A stretch of 64,000 bases of DNA. It comes from Hyaloperonospora brassicae (Eukaryota; Oomycota; Peronosporomycetes; Peronosporales; Peronosporaceae). Positions 42,447 to 52,582 of the stretch are shown here, piece after piece. The translations under genes and the position numbers were made by a program. Below the pieces are notes generated by a model. The model saw nothing but the letters and a program-made list of their open reading frames with translations, was not told the origin of the DNA and did not search any database. How positions within the stretch are numbered: the first letter of the stretch is position 1; every line of letters begins with the position of its first letter. The DNA lies in the NCBI GenBank assembly GCA_947650285.1, contig CANTFL010001475.1, forward strand, positions 124,001 to 188,000, in the 5' to 3' direction.

Positions 42447-43749
42447 ATGGTATCGCCACCCAATGAGTTCTCGACTCTCTCGTCCTACCTCGGCATCAAT
42501 GTGGAGGCGGATTATGGCAGCGATACCGATGACCTCGGTGAAGAAAGGACAGTGTATAACTCACCAGTGCAAGAGGCAACGACTTATACTGCACCAAACC
42601 CATTTGCCAGGCGCGGCGAAGCCAACGCGCCATCGGCGCCGCATCAAACACACATCGTGGGTGATGTCATCATAACCAATCCTCTCGACGAGCAACAAAA
42701 GTTGGCTATACAACGAGAGGAGAGCGCTCAGCGCCGTATGCAGCTTGCTGCAACCCTTGAGGGTCGTCGTGGCTATCTTTTCACCCTACTCAATGTGGAA
42801 GAGCATATATGCGAAATGACAGGTCGTTCTTTGGCAACGTGGGCCATTGGCGCTGAGCCAACATCTTCTGATGAGGTGGCGAGTCGACAGGTTTTTTCTC
42901 GAGAGGTACCTCCAACCTCACTTGGCGACTCAAAGTCAATACAAGTTGCGACTTGACACGCAAGCACGGGGTGCACCGGTTCAGTCGATGAAGGATATAC
43001 CCATCCTCCTATTTGCAGGCGAATCTCAGGAGGAAGAAGACAACGCTTTTGTTTGCTGGGTGCATCGGAAACTACACCTCAGCAGCGTGTTAGCTCTCAG
43101 AGCAAGTGCCGATGTGGCAGATGTTCGTCTAGAACGAAAGTTTCGGTATGATTACGCCAAGCTTAAGGCCAGAGGCCAGTTGCGAACTCACACACGCTAT
43201 GCTCCAGCTGTGCCGGTTGATGTGGGTCTTGGTCAAGCGGTGCCCAACTACCCACCTGCCTCCACCACTATTGGTGAGAAGCGCTCTCGGTCGAGGGATG
43301 ACCCATGCCACGATGTTCAAAAACATCAACGTCTTATGAGCAATCCTGCCGAAGGGGTATCTCAAACTCCCACGAGCTCTCCGACTCCTAGTACCCTCGC
43401 CACTTCACCAGATACTGGTATTGACCCTGAAGACGATGTCGTTTCAGGAGTTGCTCCACATGGAACTGGAGGTTCCCTTGCTCAACGAGCGGCGTTGGAG
43501 GTGGTTGGTATACCGAAGGAGGAGCATGAGAAGGTGCTTCTCGAGCTGAGTGGTCTCCGTGAGACATTGGGTAAGACCCAGAGTGCGCTTGACGCGATGC
43601 AAGCCCGTGTACAGGCATTGGAGTTGAGCCAAGCCCGGATGAAGGCTCAGCTTGACCTTCTGATACGGATTCAGCAACCGATGTCAAGGCCAACGTATGC
43701 GACGCAAGCGCCTCCAAGTTCACGTGGGACGGATCCCGATACAGCTTAA
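42447..43749 (+). pseudogene. Antisense frame of element B with C-terminal coiled coil
   Basis: Runs against the element between 3' LTR and integrase and overlaps the chromodomain completely. ATG at 42447 in strong context (ACCATGG). The first frame runs to a stop at 42954 (SYLGINVEADYGSDTDDLG, TAPNPFARR, LDEQQKLAI). At a run of six T (42892-42897) the frame must change by +1 to continue in the second part to 43749 (PILLFAGESQEEEDN, DVRLERKFRYDYAKLKARG, IGEKRSRSRDD). Residues about 222-276 of the second part form a coiled coil (KVLLELSGLRETLGKTQSAL and on), followed by a Pro/Ser-rich tail. Product about 430 aa if joined. It is not similar to any family I can name. A weak Gag-like look (FAG...EEED...W) is noted only. 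Confidence 0.7.
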
Positions 43750-43783
43750 GCAAGCCCACGTAGAACACAGGGTGTGTGCGCAC
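43388..43783 (-). pseudogene. Chromodomain region of element B
   Basis: As in A: HPVFYVGLLKL, spacer, then QYQYLVKWRGY and TAG. Bounded upstream by the shared TAA at 43784-43786. Fully covered by the antisense frame, whose coiled coil lies opposite the spacer. Confidence 0.82.
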
Positions 43784-44689
43784 TTATCGCGGAAGGTTGA
43801 GCGTATACGCAAGTCCCTTCTTGGCGACGACCGTGAATGGACCAATGAAGCGCGGACGCAACTTTGTCTTGCAGACGGCAGACACTACATTTGTAGGTAA
43901 GTTTTTAGCATTGAGTAGAACTTGGTCTCCGACCTCATAACATCTAATACAAACTCTGCCTTTAGCATCATATTGTTCATTCTGATTGTCTTGGCTATCA
44001 GCTAGTGCGTCACGCACATGTCGTAAGACATTCAAGCGCGTTGCGAGAAACTCGCTTACCTGTTTTTGAACAGTAGCAGGGCTGATATCAGAAAACTGAT
44101 CGGCAACTCTTCTCCCACCAAGCCCTGAACCACGCAGTGGTAGCGTTAACGGAACGCGAGGGTATGTGAGACCATGCACATAAAACGGTTTGTAGCTGGT
44201 GGAAGCATGCACAGCGTTATTCAACACAAACTCAACGACAGGGAGCATCGAACTCCAACGCTTAGATGTTTCATCTCAAACACTGCGCAAGATGTCACCG
44301 ATAACGCGATTCACTCGCTCGGTTTGACCATCAGTCTGCGAATGATCCGCTGTGGACATGTCCAAACGTGTGCCGAGTACCTTGAAGATGGATTTCCAAA
44401 ACTTCCCAGTGAAGCGAGGATCTCTATCAGAGACAATTGCCAACGGCAAACCGTGTTGTCGAAACACGCGGTCGATAAACACCGTAGCTGTACCCTCATC
44501 ATCAATGGTATCCGGCACCGCCGCTAAATGAGCCATCTTGCTCAAACGGTCAACAAAGACCACAATATCCGTATTGCCATGAGCATCTTTCGGTAAACCG
44601 AACAGGAAATCCATACGGATTGACTCCCAACACCCCTTGGGTATAGGCAAACTAGCCAGCGGCGCGGACGCGTGAGGTGAGGATTTCAC
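43784..44689 (-). pseudogene. Integrase core and C-terminal region of element B
   Basis: Core 44276-44689 with MDFLFGLP, SDRDPRF and DGQTERVN; C-terminal part 43784-44248 with RPRFIGPF. The shared TGA lies at 44276-44278. Catalytic residues are all present. Confidence 0.88.
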
Positions 44690-44692
44690 CCG

Positions 44693-45502
44693 TTAACACG
44701 TTTCACACGTACGCACATATGTGATCACCCATTTGTATAGTTTGGGCCACCAATAACATTGGCTCACAGAGCTATTGGTCTTTTCACGACCGAGGTGGCC
44801 GCTCAACGCAGTATCATGTGCCCCATAGAGGATCCGATACTTCAACTCCTCATCATGAGGGACAACGATGCGAGGGGTATCCTCCACATCCGTTCTATAG
44901 CACAACAGGCCTTGATCGATGGAATATCTATGTAGCCTCGCACGTAATCGTGCCGACAATTCTATGTCTGAGTATTTAAATTTCTCGCTCCCTAGAGCAC
45001 GTATCAGAGCTACACAGGGTTCATCCTTGGCATATTCCGTACGGATTAGGTCAGTGACCGATGATGACAGAGTCATAACATGAGCAAGCTTATAGTCAGG
45101 CCTGAGTGACAACGCATCAGCCAAAGCATTCTGCTTGCTTGAATTATAATTCACCTCGAAGTTGTACTCGGCAAAGAAGGAAAACCAACGAGCCATTCTC
45201 TGAGATAGGTGAGGCGACTGGGTCGCAGTGCTTAGTTACGCATGATCTATATAGATCACAAACGGCTTCGAGCCAAGAAGATGAACTCTGAACTTGACGA
45301 GAGCATACTTCATTGCAAGTAGCTCTTTGTCATGAACAGGATAGTTCTTTTCTGCAGCCTTCATCTGTCGGGACTCAAACGCAATGAAGCGTTCCCGTCC
45401 ATCAGAATCTGTCTGTAACAGGGCGCTGTCTGTGGAAAAGTCAGATGCGTCAGACGACACTGAAAGGCCGATCAGGATCATGCAAAGCCAAGATTGGCGC
45501 AC
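44693..45502 (-). pseudogene. RNase H end and integrase zinc finger of element B
   Basis: 45236-45502 holds the RNase H piece (SDASDFSTDSALLQ, HDKELLAMKYAL). 44693-45196 holds QNALADALS and the HHCC finger (AHDTALSGH, CETC), ending at TAA 44693-44695, shared with A but CAA in C. Confidence 0.85.
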
Positions 45503-45699
45503 GAAGGAGGCTTTCCTTTACTGCTTGAAAATCATCATGCTCAGTGCTCGTCTAGCACCATTCCACATCCTTTTCAGGAGATTGGATAATGGCCGAGCCA
45601 TGTCTGCGTAATTCGCACTGTACTTGTGTAAGTATTGGCAAGGCCAAGCCACTTGCGTAAGTCCTTTTGGTTCTTTGGAACCGGCCAATCAACTATGGC

Positions 45700-46700
45700 T
45701 TTTACCTTATCAGGATCCACTCTAACGCCTCGCTTACCAATAAAGCACCTAAAAAGTGAATCCCTTCTGCATCAAAGAGGCACTTAGACGCGTTGGCGTA
45801 CAACTTATTCGTGCGCATGCACTCAAGCACCGCTCGTAAATGGTCAATGTGATTGTCCACATCCGACCGACCGTTCATAGCACGACTATGGACAAAGATG
45901 TCATCAAATTACTTCTGTGCATAACCTCGGTGAGGTCTGAACAATTGTGTCACAAGACGATTGATAGTATCCGGGGCATGTGATAACCTCTTGCGGCATA
46001 ACAATCCACTCCCAGAGCATACCGCTCGGAGTGCAGACCGCTGTCAGCTGAATATCGCTCTCTCGCATGAGCGGCTGGTAATAACCATCGACTAAGTCGA
46101 GCGCACTGTACATTGTACATCCCACCATATTGTTCTGAAGAACATGCTTCCTCGGAATCGTTGTCTGAGCCGGGATGTTGGCCGCATTAAGCGTATTGTA
46201 AGCATGAACAATGCGCCACTTCCCATTGGGCTTTTTCACACAGAAGGTCGGTGTGGAATGGAGAGATTTGCTCTCATGTACCATTCCTGCCACGTGCTTT
46301 GCACGAAAGAAGTCGTCCATGACGTCACACTCTTCCTTTGGTAAAGGCCACAACCGTGTTTCACAGTATTTAGTTCCAGGAACCAAGTCAATTTCATGAC
46401 GTACACCTCTATCGGGAGGCAAGACGGACGGTGGGTTGTGACACACCACGTCCTGAAATTCTTATACCAAAGGATAGAACGGATCAAGGGGATAATTTTG
46501 GATCGAAGATTCACTACGCGCATCCAGTGCCACCCTTGTGTTCTCAAGGACGGACTCGTCCAATAGCGAGGATGAGTTCAACTCAATATCCGGCCGAATG
46601 ACCACGAACTCGGATAATTCTCCTGCCTGTAAGGCTTGGCTACCTTCGCCGTCAGACATTTCGTCTAGGTCAAAGAGAGTATCCAAGGACGGAAGAGTCT
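45700..46700 (-). pseudogene. Reverse transcriptase of element B, frameshifted
   Basis: RT frame 45904-46449 as in A, preceded by the acidic lead-in (46462-46700). The frameshift before FDDIF near 45905 is the same as in A and C. Confidence 0.87.
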
Positions 46701-46705
46701 CAAGA

Positions 46706-47377
46706 CTAATATTGCCATAAATATGGCCAGTAACCCGTTGACAAGTGTTTATAGTGTTTTTTTCTATTATCACTTCGTGACTTCTTAGACGTTGGGCGTT
46801 TAACAGTTGCCACCCTACACTGTGATTGTATCCTCAAAGAAACCTTACGCCTCCTAGAGGCCGGGACAGTAGGTTCCCCGTGGTTGCTATTTATCTTAGC
46901 ACGCTCTATACGAGAGCTCATGACTTGAACGACATCTGGTGAAGTGTTACGTAACTCAAACACTTCACCCAGCGGATTTACACGTGCCACTTCACGTACA
47001 GCATCCGGGACTAGCCCTGAACACTCTGGCTTCTCGCCATCAATGTCATTACCGACATTCAGTGAAGTACCATCTCGGCCGCCCTCACTCGGTAGAATTT
47101 TACGTCTCACCCCACTCACATCAGAGGAATTACATTCTTGATGTCTCGGCCCTAGACCAACCATTCCTGCAGCATGCAGTGACTCATTATCACAACGAGT
47201 ATCACGCGACGGAGTACAATCCGCTTCACATAAGGTGAAAGACCTCCACTTGATACTCATGTCATTGTAGTTTATTAACTCTGACGTACCAATGTCGAGC
47301 ACATTGACATCTTTCGTCAATGGCTCGCGCCAACAGCTCTTTGGTTGCCTAGCGAAGATGGGTTCATGACTCGCCAA
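46706..47377 (-). pseudogene. Protease-RT linker region of element B
   Basis: 223 open codons, same region as in A and G0. The start (FARQPKSCWREPLTKDVNVL) and the block to about residue 60 differ more from A than the rest does, suggesting a recombined patch. Confidence 0.6.
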
Positions 47378-47431
47378 AGCTTTGCTAGGAACATTGCGCG
47401 TGGCGCCTAAGGTCTTAGACCTCCAATGAAT

Positions 47432-47857
47432 TCATGGCTCATATCGTTCAAGCCAAGCCATACCTAGGATGAAATCATATCTCGAATCCAAATCGAGGAC
47501 AAGACAGCGTTCAATGCTGTCAAAGTCCAAAAACTTCACACCTAAGTTCAACGGAACTTTAGGCACCGTGACGCGACTACCAGTCGCTAAACGAACGGTG
47601 ATCGAATAAACCTCATGCGCTTGGAGAGCTTCAGCATATCGCTAACTTTCCTCAATGGAACGACGTCGAGCATAATTGAATGATGCTCCGGAGTTGATTA
47701 GGATCGACCAATGCTTCTCAAAGCATTTAACTTTTGCCTCGGCGACTAACAAGTCAGGCTTGTATCCACGCTCTGTGCTGGCGGGAACAGAGCTCGGTGG
47801 GGCTAAGCCCTGTTTCACTCTACCTCGTAGAGAAGCAACATAACCCAGTTCTACCAC
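47432..47857 (-). pseudogene. Retropepsin-like protease of element B
   Basis: Same 141-codon frame, with N-S-G-A (Asn codon at 47693-47695) and an extra TAG at 47642-47644 shortly after the active site. Confidence 0.83.
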
Positions 47858-47961
47858 AGTAGGGCGCCCCGCACCTACTGGGTGTCGACATTTCCCCGTG
47901 CCATACCAGGTTTCTCTTTGGGGCTTGGGTTTCGACCCATAGAAGTCGGTCTTTGCTTACG

Positions 47962-48831
47962 CTAAGGAGAGGTAGGACGCAAGTGTTTAGTGCTTCCGCA
48001 CAAGTAACAGCGCCTCACTTCCTGTAGTTGATCTTCAACATGAAGCTCGTCTTCGCCTTCATCTTCAGCATTGCTGAGATCCATCGGTTCCGGCTTACAA
48101 TAAGCCGAGGTGCTCGCAGAGGTTGCCCTCGCAAAGCTTGGGTTGTACCCATTTCGACCAAGTCTGGCCGACTTGAATATGTGCTCAGCATTTTGAGCGA
48201 CGCTCACAGCCTCCTCAAAAGAGGAGTGATGGAACCGAAACACCTCGGTCCTGGCAACGCCATTACGAAGACCTATCATTAAGACAGTCACACAGACTGT
48301 CTCAGGGAGTGGGTCAGACTGCATAGCAGCCATCAGAGCTCTCAACTCTTGGACATATTCCGTTAACTCATTCTTACCCTGACGGGTAGACAAGAAGCGT
48401 GAGATCACACGATAAGTCTGGTTAGGCCGCGAGAAAACTCACAATAGGTCTAGCTTGAGCGAATCCCGAGTGGGAAACGCCAAGTCGACCGACGTGCCGC
48501 ACGTCAAAGCCCATTTTCTAGCTTTTCTATCGAGCTTAAAGATAGCCAGCGAGACTCGCTGGTGCTCAAGTGAGATAAGGCCAGAGCTCATGGCCATCTC
48601 AATCTCACGGATCCAGAGGGTCAAGTTTTCCTCCTCCTTCCCGGAGTAATGTTTAATGTCCACCCGAAGGGGACGAGGCTTAGCCTCTTCTGGTGGCATC
48701 GCCACGTAGCGTGTCGGCATAGCCGACGCTACCTGGTTTAGAACCTGCCCTAACATGGCCGTTTCATGCTGCATGAAGGTCTCGACTCGTGCATTGAGCA
48801 CATCGGGACCTTGGGCAGCTAGAAACTCCAC
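47962..48831 (-). pseudogene. gag: Gag of element B
   Basis: As G0 gag but with TGA at 48439-48441, shared with A. Zinc knuckle with the last Cys changed to Ser. Confidence 0.85.
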
Positions 48832-48966
48832 ATAATTAGGCCTACGGCCGCGGTCAGCTCATCAAGCGCGGCCTTTAAGCCTCAGAGATGGGTGTGGATT
48901 TCTCCATCCAAATAGAGGATCAGCCGTAACGACTCAGGCGTAGATTGACTATCAAGTGCTACCAAG

Positions 48967-49498
48967 TGTAGCGGAGCTACACAGCTCCTTAATTCAGAGG
49001 AAGAAATAACGATCAATGAGCAACTTAAGGTTAAGAAAATTCGACTCAAACAGTCAACAGCTCAGAGAGCTAAGGTTTGGTTCAAAGAACCTGAATCAAA
49101 GAGTCAACAAGCTCAGAGAGCTTACGGTCCCTGTTCCAGGGGGACCAAACGGTTCAAACAATCAAACGCACAGAGCGCACAAGGAGTAGCTGCCTTAACA
49201 AGGCGTTGCTACCTCCTTAACGATCACAAGACGCCTCGGAGAGGCACGTGTCTATCGGATCAAAATGGGAACTGAACTTTATTTCTTCTTTCAACCTAAA
49301 ACAATATCTTAGAACAACGTGATCAACCTACTCGCTAATGTTCTGAATAAACCTCTCAAAAGATCTCGTAATCAATGGTTGACATACATCAGTCTTCAAC
49401 AATTGATACTGTCTTCTAATATTAATTTAAAGGGGATCCCATCCATGGTGTGCACAACACCTATTGTCGACTACCAGTCGACGTGTAACCCCGTAAAA
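48967..49498 (-). repeat. 5' LTR of element B
   Basis: 532 bp, almost identical to the G0 LTR in its variable part (TTCAGAGGAAGAAATAACGA and on). The outer end reads CCGTAAAA on the plus strand instead of CCGTTACA. Confidence 0.92.
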
Positions 49499-49503
49499 AT
49501 GAA
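49499..49503. repeat. Target-site duplication, right (element B)
   Basis: ATGAA; continues directly into the arm sequence GGTGGTAACGAAGC found uninterrupted in the other arm. Confidence 0.85.
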
Positions 49504-50257
49504 GGTGGTAACGAAGCACCTTCCGCTGGTACTTGCTTCGAATAACTTTACTACTTTGGCACAGTGTAGACAGACTCTTCCAATTTGCACTGTACATTCA
49601 ACGAGCAGATGGATGGCTATATGTCCTGAGAAACTCATGCAGAAAATGAAAAAGTAGATCCGTTTTTAACGTAGCCAAGTCTCTCGGTAGACCCTTTTAA
49701 CCTTCTGTGACTGTTTGTCTGAAACTCATATTATAGCGACAATCTCACCCCCATCGTGCGCGCCTAGCAGCAGTTGGTTGGTCAAATGGTTGGTCGAATG
49801 GTTGGTCGAATGGTTGTCGAATGGGATATATCAATTAATGAGTATAGCAGAACCGACTCTTACCTTGGAAGCCAATATATTTTTTTCAAATACTTAGCAA
49901 GGTCCACATTGGTGGATATTATTCATCAAGATGACATTCTGATTGAACCGATCTGGTATCAAAGACATGCAACTGTCTCATCCGCCAGATATGTGGCCAA
50001 AACAATTGTTTCCCAGTCGTGATTGTGAAGCTGTCATGAACTCGCAGACGATATGAGTTGTCCCAGGGAGATTGTCAGTACAACTGGTCTTACACTATCA
50101 TTGTTATTCCTGGACCAGAATTTTGATTGGATGGTGATAAAACGGTAAAACCTCGCAGTACCGGACGCGGTAACTCATCGTATACAGCACAATGGGCGAC
50201 AAAATAGTGCAGAAGAATCCTGAAGAAGTGATATACCAGCTTCTTGTCGAAGAAAGC
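49504..50257. other. Unit b DNA after element B, no gene recognised
   Basis: Inverted copy of 25535-26287 with the same 12-bp repeat at 49778-49824. Nothing supportable. Confidence 0.5.
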
Positions 50258-50775
50258 GCAGCGGAGCTAGTATTGCACATTTCTGGAGAGATAATTGAGC
50301 TCAAAGACCCCACTTAATGGTCCGACAAGAAGTCGACTAAATTGGGCATTTTTCTACGAATAACGATTCCAAAGGTCAACTGACTACAGAACAACGGCTA
50401 TATGAGATACCTGAATTCAGAGGACTAAAGATTTAGACTCAGATAGTTTTGAAGCGCATAGGGCAATGATTCATTGAATTTACAGCACAAAGTGCTAACA
50501 AGTTGGTCTATACAAGGCACTGTAGGATGTATCAACGGTTCCAAAGGTAAAATGAGATCTGTTCATTCTATAAAACGACGATACTTTTACAATCGAAAAC
50601 CTAATGTATGGTGTGGTATCGTCAAGTGAAAACCCTGATACATATCTCTTTTGATGGCTTAAACGCCTCAGTCCACCAAACGTTCTTATTACGGCGCTGA
50701 TTGGTATAGCCAGTAACGACGGGGAACACCTACCCAGTCACCGCGTCTGTACCATCCAAGTGTAACATCGTTACA
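50258..50775 (-). repeat. Degraded 3' LTR of relict R3
   Basis: Minus-strand TGTAACGATGTTACAC at 50775; mirror of 25017-25534. Confidence 0.75.
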
Positions 50776-50861
50776 CACCTTTCACCGTACTATCGATGAT
50801 ACGGATCTACTCCCGTCTAATGAAGACTATTTGATTGTTTGCAGTGAATTATAGATGTATC

Positions 50862-51151
50862 ATGGTTGCCATCCGATACAAAGCTTAATGAAGCCATCAG
50901 GGGACGGGTGAAAGACCTCCAAGAAATATTTTGAAGCCGAGTTGGTAAAATACGAGAGTGATATCGATCTGGGTGTTTTGAAGCCAATATCACCAGTCCA
51001 TATAGATGAACCCACTCACACATTGAATCCGTTCGCACAACTTGATGCTGAATATTCGATCGCACAGCTGAGTAATGCCCGATGTCCTGATCCAAACAGG
51101 CTCATTAACCGACACGGTGAGCAGCAGCAACAAGAGGCTTTGCAAATGTAA
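50862..51151 (+). pseudogene. Antisense-frame N-terminal remnant in R3
   Basis: Mirror of 24641-24930: ATGG at 50862, then, after a frameshift, KYESDIDLG, SPVHIDEPTHTLNPFA and GEQQQQEAL, matching the young antisense frame in order and spacing. Confidence 0.6.
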
Positions 51152-51930
51152 TAGAATCGCTTACACTCGATGACGTTGTATTGTGAAGGCTACTCAATGA
51201 CATATCGATCAGCTCTCCAGAATCGATGACACAATTTGACAAGCCCCTCGCCAATCATTGACGGAGTGGAAAGGTAAACAAGAGGCAACGAAGAATGTCA
51301 AAATATCTGCACGTCGAGCTCTAGGAGATCTATATCTGATCCTAAGGATTCTTTTGGTATTCCCATACCTATTAGATCGTATTACCAGTCACACAGTACC
51401 TTGGTATACTCAATGAGACCATTACTATCATCCTGTACCCGGGAAAAGCAGACAGCGACAACTAAGTGCAGCTCATCCAATTGGTATAGCACGTACGTCA
51501 ATTGTAGAAGATTAGAATGTTATAGATAGCTGCAACAGAGCTGAAGTTCGTCCAGAACGCAAACCCGTTATGCCGAGAGAAAAGCGGAAGGCCGATTGCA
51601 ATCGTTGTGCTGGTCCTAGACGAGGTATCAACTACCAACATACCACACACAAGTGGTGGTACCTTGACCGAACCCTCGGGTACGTGTCACGGCATGACCA
51701 TCGATCAGTTCACACGCCCACCCATCTACCAGTAAAGAACGCTGATAGGTTAGTAGGTGGACCCTGCATACGGTGTTAAAAGTCAACGACGTAGATGCAA
51801 TCCAGCCGCTGGAAAATCGTGGTAAATTAACACGATTTCTCATACTCGGGGTTTCCCCGCCATTTCATAAAGTATTAAGCGTTACGAATACGTCGCTTTA
51901 GAAGTCTCTCCGTACGGAACAGGTGATTTC

Positions 51931-52107
51931 CTTGCTTATCAAGCAAGGCGGCGGCATCTCGTGTCGATCCTGCGTCAAGCGATTGACGACTTGACTCACG
52001 AGGTGCAACGACTTCGCGAGCGTGTGGAACGCTTGGAATCGGTGAAGAATCGTCTACGAACCATGAACCAGGGTCTACCTCGCGTAGGGGGCAGCTGTAT
52101 GGCCTGA
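51931..52107 (+). pseudogene. Antisense-frame coiled-coil remnant in R3
   Basis: An open stretch ending at TGA 52105-52107. It reads HLVSILRQAIDDLTHEVQRL followed by RERVERLESVKNRLRTMNQ, with a/d-type Leu, Ile and Val spacing over about six heptads. It occupies the same place as the coiled coil of elements B and C (HEKVLLELSGLRETLGKTQS and on) though few residues are identical. The opposite strand keeps the chromodomain-region remnant. Confidence 0.6.
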
Positions 52108-52287
52108 TGCGGATGCAGCAATACGTGGCAAGGACGTCATCGTCGGCGCAAGCGTTCGCAAGGTTTACAAGCGAAGGAAGAATCCCAATGCGTCTTGTTA
52201 ATCAACGCTAAACACGGGGTGGGTGTGAATTTGCTCGGAAGGTTACGCGTACATGGAAAGCCTTATTGATCAAGACCGCAAATGATT

Positions 52288-52582
52288 CAATGCGCAATTT
52301 CTATTGTTAATATTGGTTGCTGGGATACTTTCTCATGGGATCGAAAGTACATGCATGTTAGATTAGATTGATAGTGAAGTTAACTTGCTGATTGAATAAT
52401 TAGAATAAACAAAGGGAAGATCACCGGAGGGAATGAACTGACGGTTTGGATTGATAGTGATGTTACTTATTGACTTTACTATCGAAACGACTGGTTCGGG
52501 AAGGTCTATTGATTGATTAGTAGTACGGAACAAATTATTCGGCTTGAAATGGGGTTGGTGAATATCCTTTACTGTTGAAAAG
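52288..52582. mobile_element. 295-bp insertion in R3, unclassified
   Basis: Absent from R1 and R2 at this place and flanked by AATGATT on both sides (52281-52287 and 52583-52589), as expected of a target duplication. A/T-rich, with GATTGATAGTGA repeats, no coding and no terminal inverted repeats that I can see. Confidence 0.5.

Larger units (their letters stand above)
41807..49498 (-). mobile_element. Ty3/gypsy chromodomain retrotransposon B, complete but defective
   Basis: Minus-strand element of 7692 bp inserted in the right arm of palindrome 2, with a 5-bp target duplication and an empty site in the left arm. Same gene order as A. Outer ends deviate from TG...CA: the element starts TTTTACGG and ends CGCTAAA. 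The two 532-bp LTRs differ at many positions. Shares most stops with A and C. Confidence 0.95.

Noticed and set aside
42880..42960. Programmed frameshift at the T run in the antisense frame
   Set aside because: The sequence GTTTTTTCTC could slip, and B and C share it, but element A is continuous here and breaks elsewhere. An inherited one-base insertion explains it more simply.
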